Origin: Fuerstiella sp.
GTDB taxonomy: Bacteria; Planctomycetota; Planctomycetia; Planctomycetales; Planctomycetaceae
Reading direction: 5' to 3'
Assembly: GCA_022843805.1 (NCBI GenBank)
Contig: JALHMY010000012.1
Location: forward strand, 1-64,000
DNA: 64,000 bases
Both the position numbers and the translations under genes were made by a program. Shown piece after piece: positions 62,778-64,000 of the stretch (position 1 is its first letter; each line of letters starts with the position of its first letter). The notes below the pieces were generated by a model, which saw only the letters and a list, made by a program, of their open reading frames with translations, was not told the origin of the DNA and did no database searches.

Positions 62778-63452
62778 TCAGTCAGCATTAAGGGGTTTGG
62801 AGTCTGTCGGACGACTGTGATGTCGGTCCAGAATAATTTGAATAAACTGGTTCAGTTGAGAAGCGGCAGCATCAATGGTGCCGGAATTGTCCACGATGAA
62901 TTCGGCTCGACGCTTTTTTTCTGCGACCGAAAGCTGACAGGCCTCCCGGCGAGCCAGCTCGTCGGACGACCAGCCTCGGTTCTGAAGCACTCGCAGCTGT
63001 CGCAGATGTAAGGGCGTCTCTATAAAAATCAGGCCATCACAATCGTCCGCCCATCCTGCTTCCAGCAGAAGAGCGGCATCCAGTATGACCGCGTCCACGT
63101 CTTGTGGAAGCGTTTTCAATTTTTCCTGAGCAACAGCTCGCACTGCAGGGTGCAGAATGTTTTCAAGTTTACTTCGAGCTTCTTCATGCTGGTAAGACGG
63201 GCCAAATACCCGATTTGCCAGTTCTTTACGATTCACTCCTCCGTCCGGCAGCAGGACGGCCGGTCCAAACAAATCCCGAACCTGCTGCACGATGGACGGA
63301 TGAGTGAGAAGATCATGTGCGATCTTATCTGCATCAATGACGCATAATCGATAGTGTTTGGAATGGCGAACGACCGAAGACTTGCCGGAACCAATGCCAC
63401 CAAGGATGCCGATCACTGGTACAGGAGTTTGAAATGAAAAAACGGCAGGCAA
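62778..63452 (-). CDS. coaE: Dephospho-CoA kinase
   Basis: This 224-residue P-loop kinase phosphorylates dephospho-CoA, the last step of CoA synthesis. Walker A is GILGGIGSGKSSVVRH (about 15-30). CVIDADKIAHDLLTHP (about 37-52), the NRKELANRVFG segment, LENILHPAVRAVAQE (about 95-109), DAVILDAALLLEAGW (about 118-132) and the lid Arg-rich part (LRQLRVLQNRG) match the family, ending FIVDNSGTIDAAASQL. The first ten residues before the P-loop are longer than usual. It is the first gene of the minus-strand cluster, 139 bp before rho. Confidence 0.95.
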   Translation of the reverse strand: MPAVFSFQTPVPVIGILGGIGSGKSSVVRHSKHYRLCVIDADKIAHDLLTHPSIVQQVRDLFGPAVLLPDGGVNRKELANRVFGPSYQHEEARSKLENILHPAVRAVAQEKLKTLPQDVDAVILDAALLLEAGWADDCDGLIFIETPLHLRQLRVLQNRGWSSDELARREACQLSVAEKKRRAEFIVDNSGTIDAAASQLNQFIQIILDRHHSRPTDSKPLNAD

Positions 63453-63877
63453 AAGTTGTTGTCGTGTTATTGAAGAGTCTCGCGGAAGCGAGCGAATGAC
63501 AGGATTGGCGGGAGTTTATGAACAGAACCGTGAACTGTGCGGATCAGCCAGGCAGGATGCATCGTTTACTCCCTTTGCACGATGCGATTCCGTGATATTG
63601 CGATTCCGTGATATGTTGTCCAACTCCTGGCGTGAAGTCAAATGGTTGTGTGGCCGGATCGCTGCTTTTCGAGACTCTTTTCGGCCGTCGCAAGGTTTCC
63701 ACCTGTTTGCCACCCTGTTTTTCCAGTGCTCGGGCGCCTGCAAATTTGTTTAACGTTCGGTTACACTGGTTTTTTCACCGATCAGCTCACGGAATTGCTG
63801 GCTCTCGTTGAATTGTGACCAGGTGTAAACGGCCGATTAGTATGTTGTTTTTCGATTGAATTTGAGTGGGGATATTG
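63453..63877. other. Divergent intergenic region with 16-bp tandem duplication
   Basis: These 425 bases lie between coaE (minus) and the gene starting at 63878 (plus). A 16-bp direct duplication GCGATTCCGTGATATT/G sits at 63584-63599 and 63600-63615. No gene, tRNA or clear promoter was recognised. Confidence 0.6.
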
Positions 63878-64000
63878 ATGTCAGGAATACTCGATCAAAA
63901 AATCGATGCCGCTGCCGCCTCCGGCAAATTAACAGCTGATTCGCCTGCAAATATCAGGAACTGGCTGCAGAAAGAATGTGTGGCGCAGTATCGAAGTCGG
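63878..64000 (+). CDS. Start of a gene cut by the window edge, possibly phospho-sugar mutase
   Basis: This partial frame encodes 41 residues, beginning MSGILDQKIDAAAASGKLT. The ATG has a purine-rich GAGTGGGGAT stretch six or so bases upstream. The sequence ADSPANIRNWLQKECVAQYR resembles the N-terminal extension of planctomycete phosphoglucomutase/phosphomannomutase proteins, but 41 residues are too few for a firm call. The frame is open to the end of the window. Confidence 0.4.
   Translation, partial: MSGILDQKIDAAAASGKLTADSPANIRNWLQKECVAQYRSR

Noticed and set aside
1-64000. tRNA, rRNA or tmRNA genes
   Set aside because: Looked for GGTTCGA-type T-loops and conserved rRNA segments; GGTTCGACCACC in the 149-bp repeat is not followed by a cloverleaf or acceptor stem.

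Overview
The window reads as a chromosome segment of a planctomycete of the Planctomycetaceae/Gimesiaceae kind. The evidence is family content: a DUF1549/DUF1553 protein with the planctomycete-type heme motif, followed by a pre-peptidase-domain protein and a DUF1501 protein; a second, isolated DUF1501 gene; a DUF1559 prepilin-like protein; many exported enzymes and propellers, some with probable Tat signals; and long tandem, hairpin-forming intergenic repeats. I saw no rRNA, tRNA, CRISPR array, transposase, integrase or plasmid/phage replication gene.

Layout. 0.4-4.5 kb: exported sugar-isomerase-like protein, S46 dipeptidyl-peptidase, DUF2071 protein. 5.3-10.6 kb: TPR-like protein plus a PAAR-RHS polymorphic-toxin protein, with no visible immunity gene. 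10.6-16.9 kb: NHL propeller, Rieske protein, DegT-type aminotransferase and universal stress protein. The last two are separated by a 2.5 kb cassette (lipoprotein, DUF1559 prepilin-like protein, exported protein) bounded by a 153-bp duplication of the aminotransferase 3' end. 17-23 kb: folP, ribBA, an exported carbon-nitrogen hydrolase, an ECF sigma factor and a PspA/ESCRT-III-like coiled-coil protein. 24.2-34.3 kb: seven-gene Bat-type operon (MoxR ATPase, DUF58, lipoprotein, VWA, VWA-TPR fusion, BatD, BatE). 35.2-43.2 kb: PQQ-type propeller, EF-hand protein, ThuA-like protein, DUF1015, FG-GAP protein, alpha/beta hydrolase. 43.9-49.7 kb: a decayed baeRF-like pseudogene, orphan DUF1501, MOSC protein, second alpha/beta hydrolase, small membrane protein. 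50.3-56.4 kb: DUF1549-PPC-DUF1501 operon. 56.7-59.5 kb: VWA protein plus TPR protein. 60-63.5 kb: housekeeping cluster coaE, rho, ribH, nusB on the minus strand. The right edge cuts a new plus-strand gene.

Repeats dominate the spaces between genes. A 185-bp unit forms arrays at 17.9-18.5 kb and 44.4-45.4 kb. A 163-bp unit is repeated five times at 34.3-35.15 kb, and a 149-bp unit occurs at 56.4-56.7 kb. A 57-bp palindrome and a CCACAGATGACACAGAT-containing element recur at 4.8-5.1 kb and 23-23.9 kb. A second palindrome type occurs at 42.2 and 49.9 kb.

The two parts most worth following are the PAAR-RHS gene with its TPR neighbour (a candidate contact-dependent or contractile-injection effector whose 83-residue tip I cannot assign) and the cassette that appears to have entered the end of the aminotransferase gene while regenerating that gene's last 50 codons. 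The Bat operon is notable for a BatB/BatC-like fusion and an extra lipoprotein. Ribosome and riboflavin functions (ribBA, ribH, nusB) are conventional. All product names come from motif recognition by eye; no database search was run.
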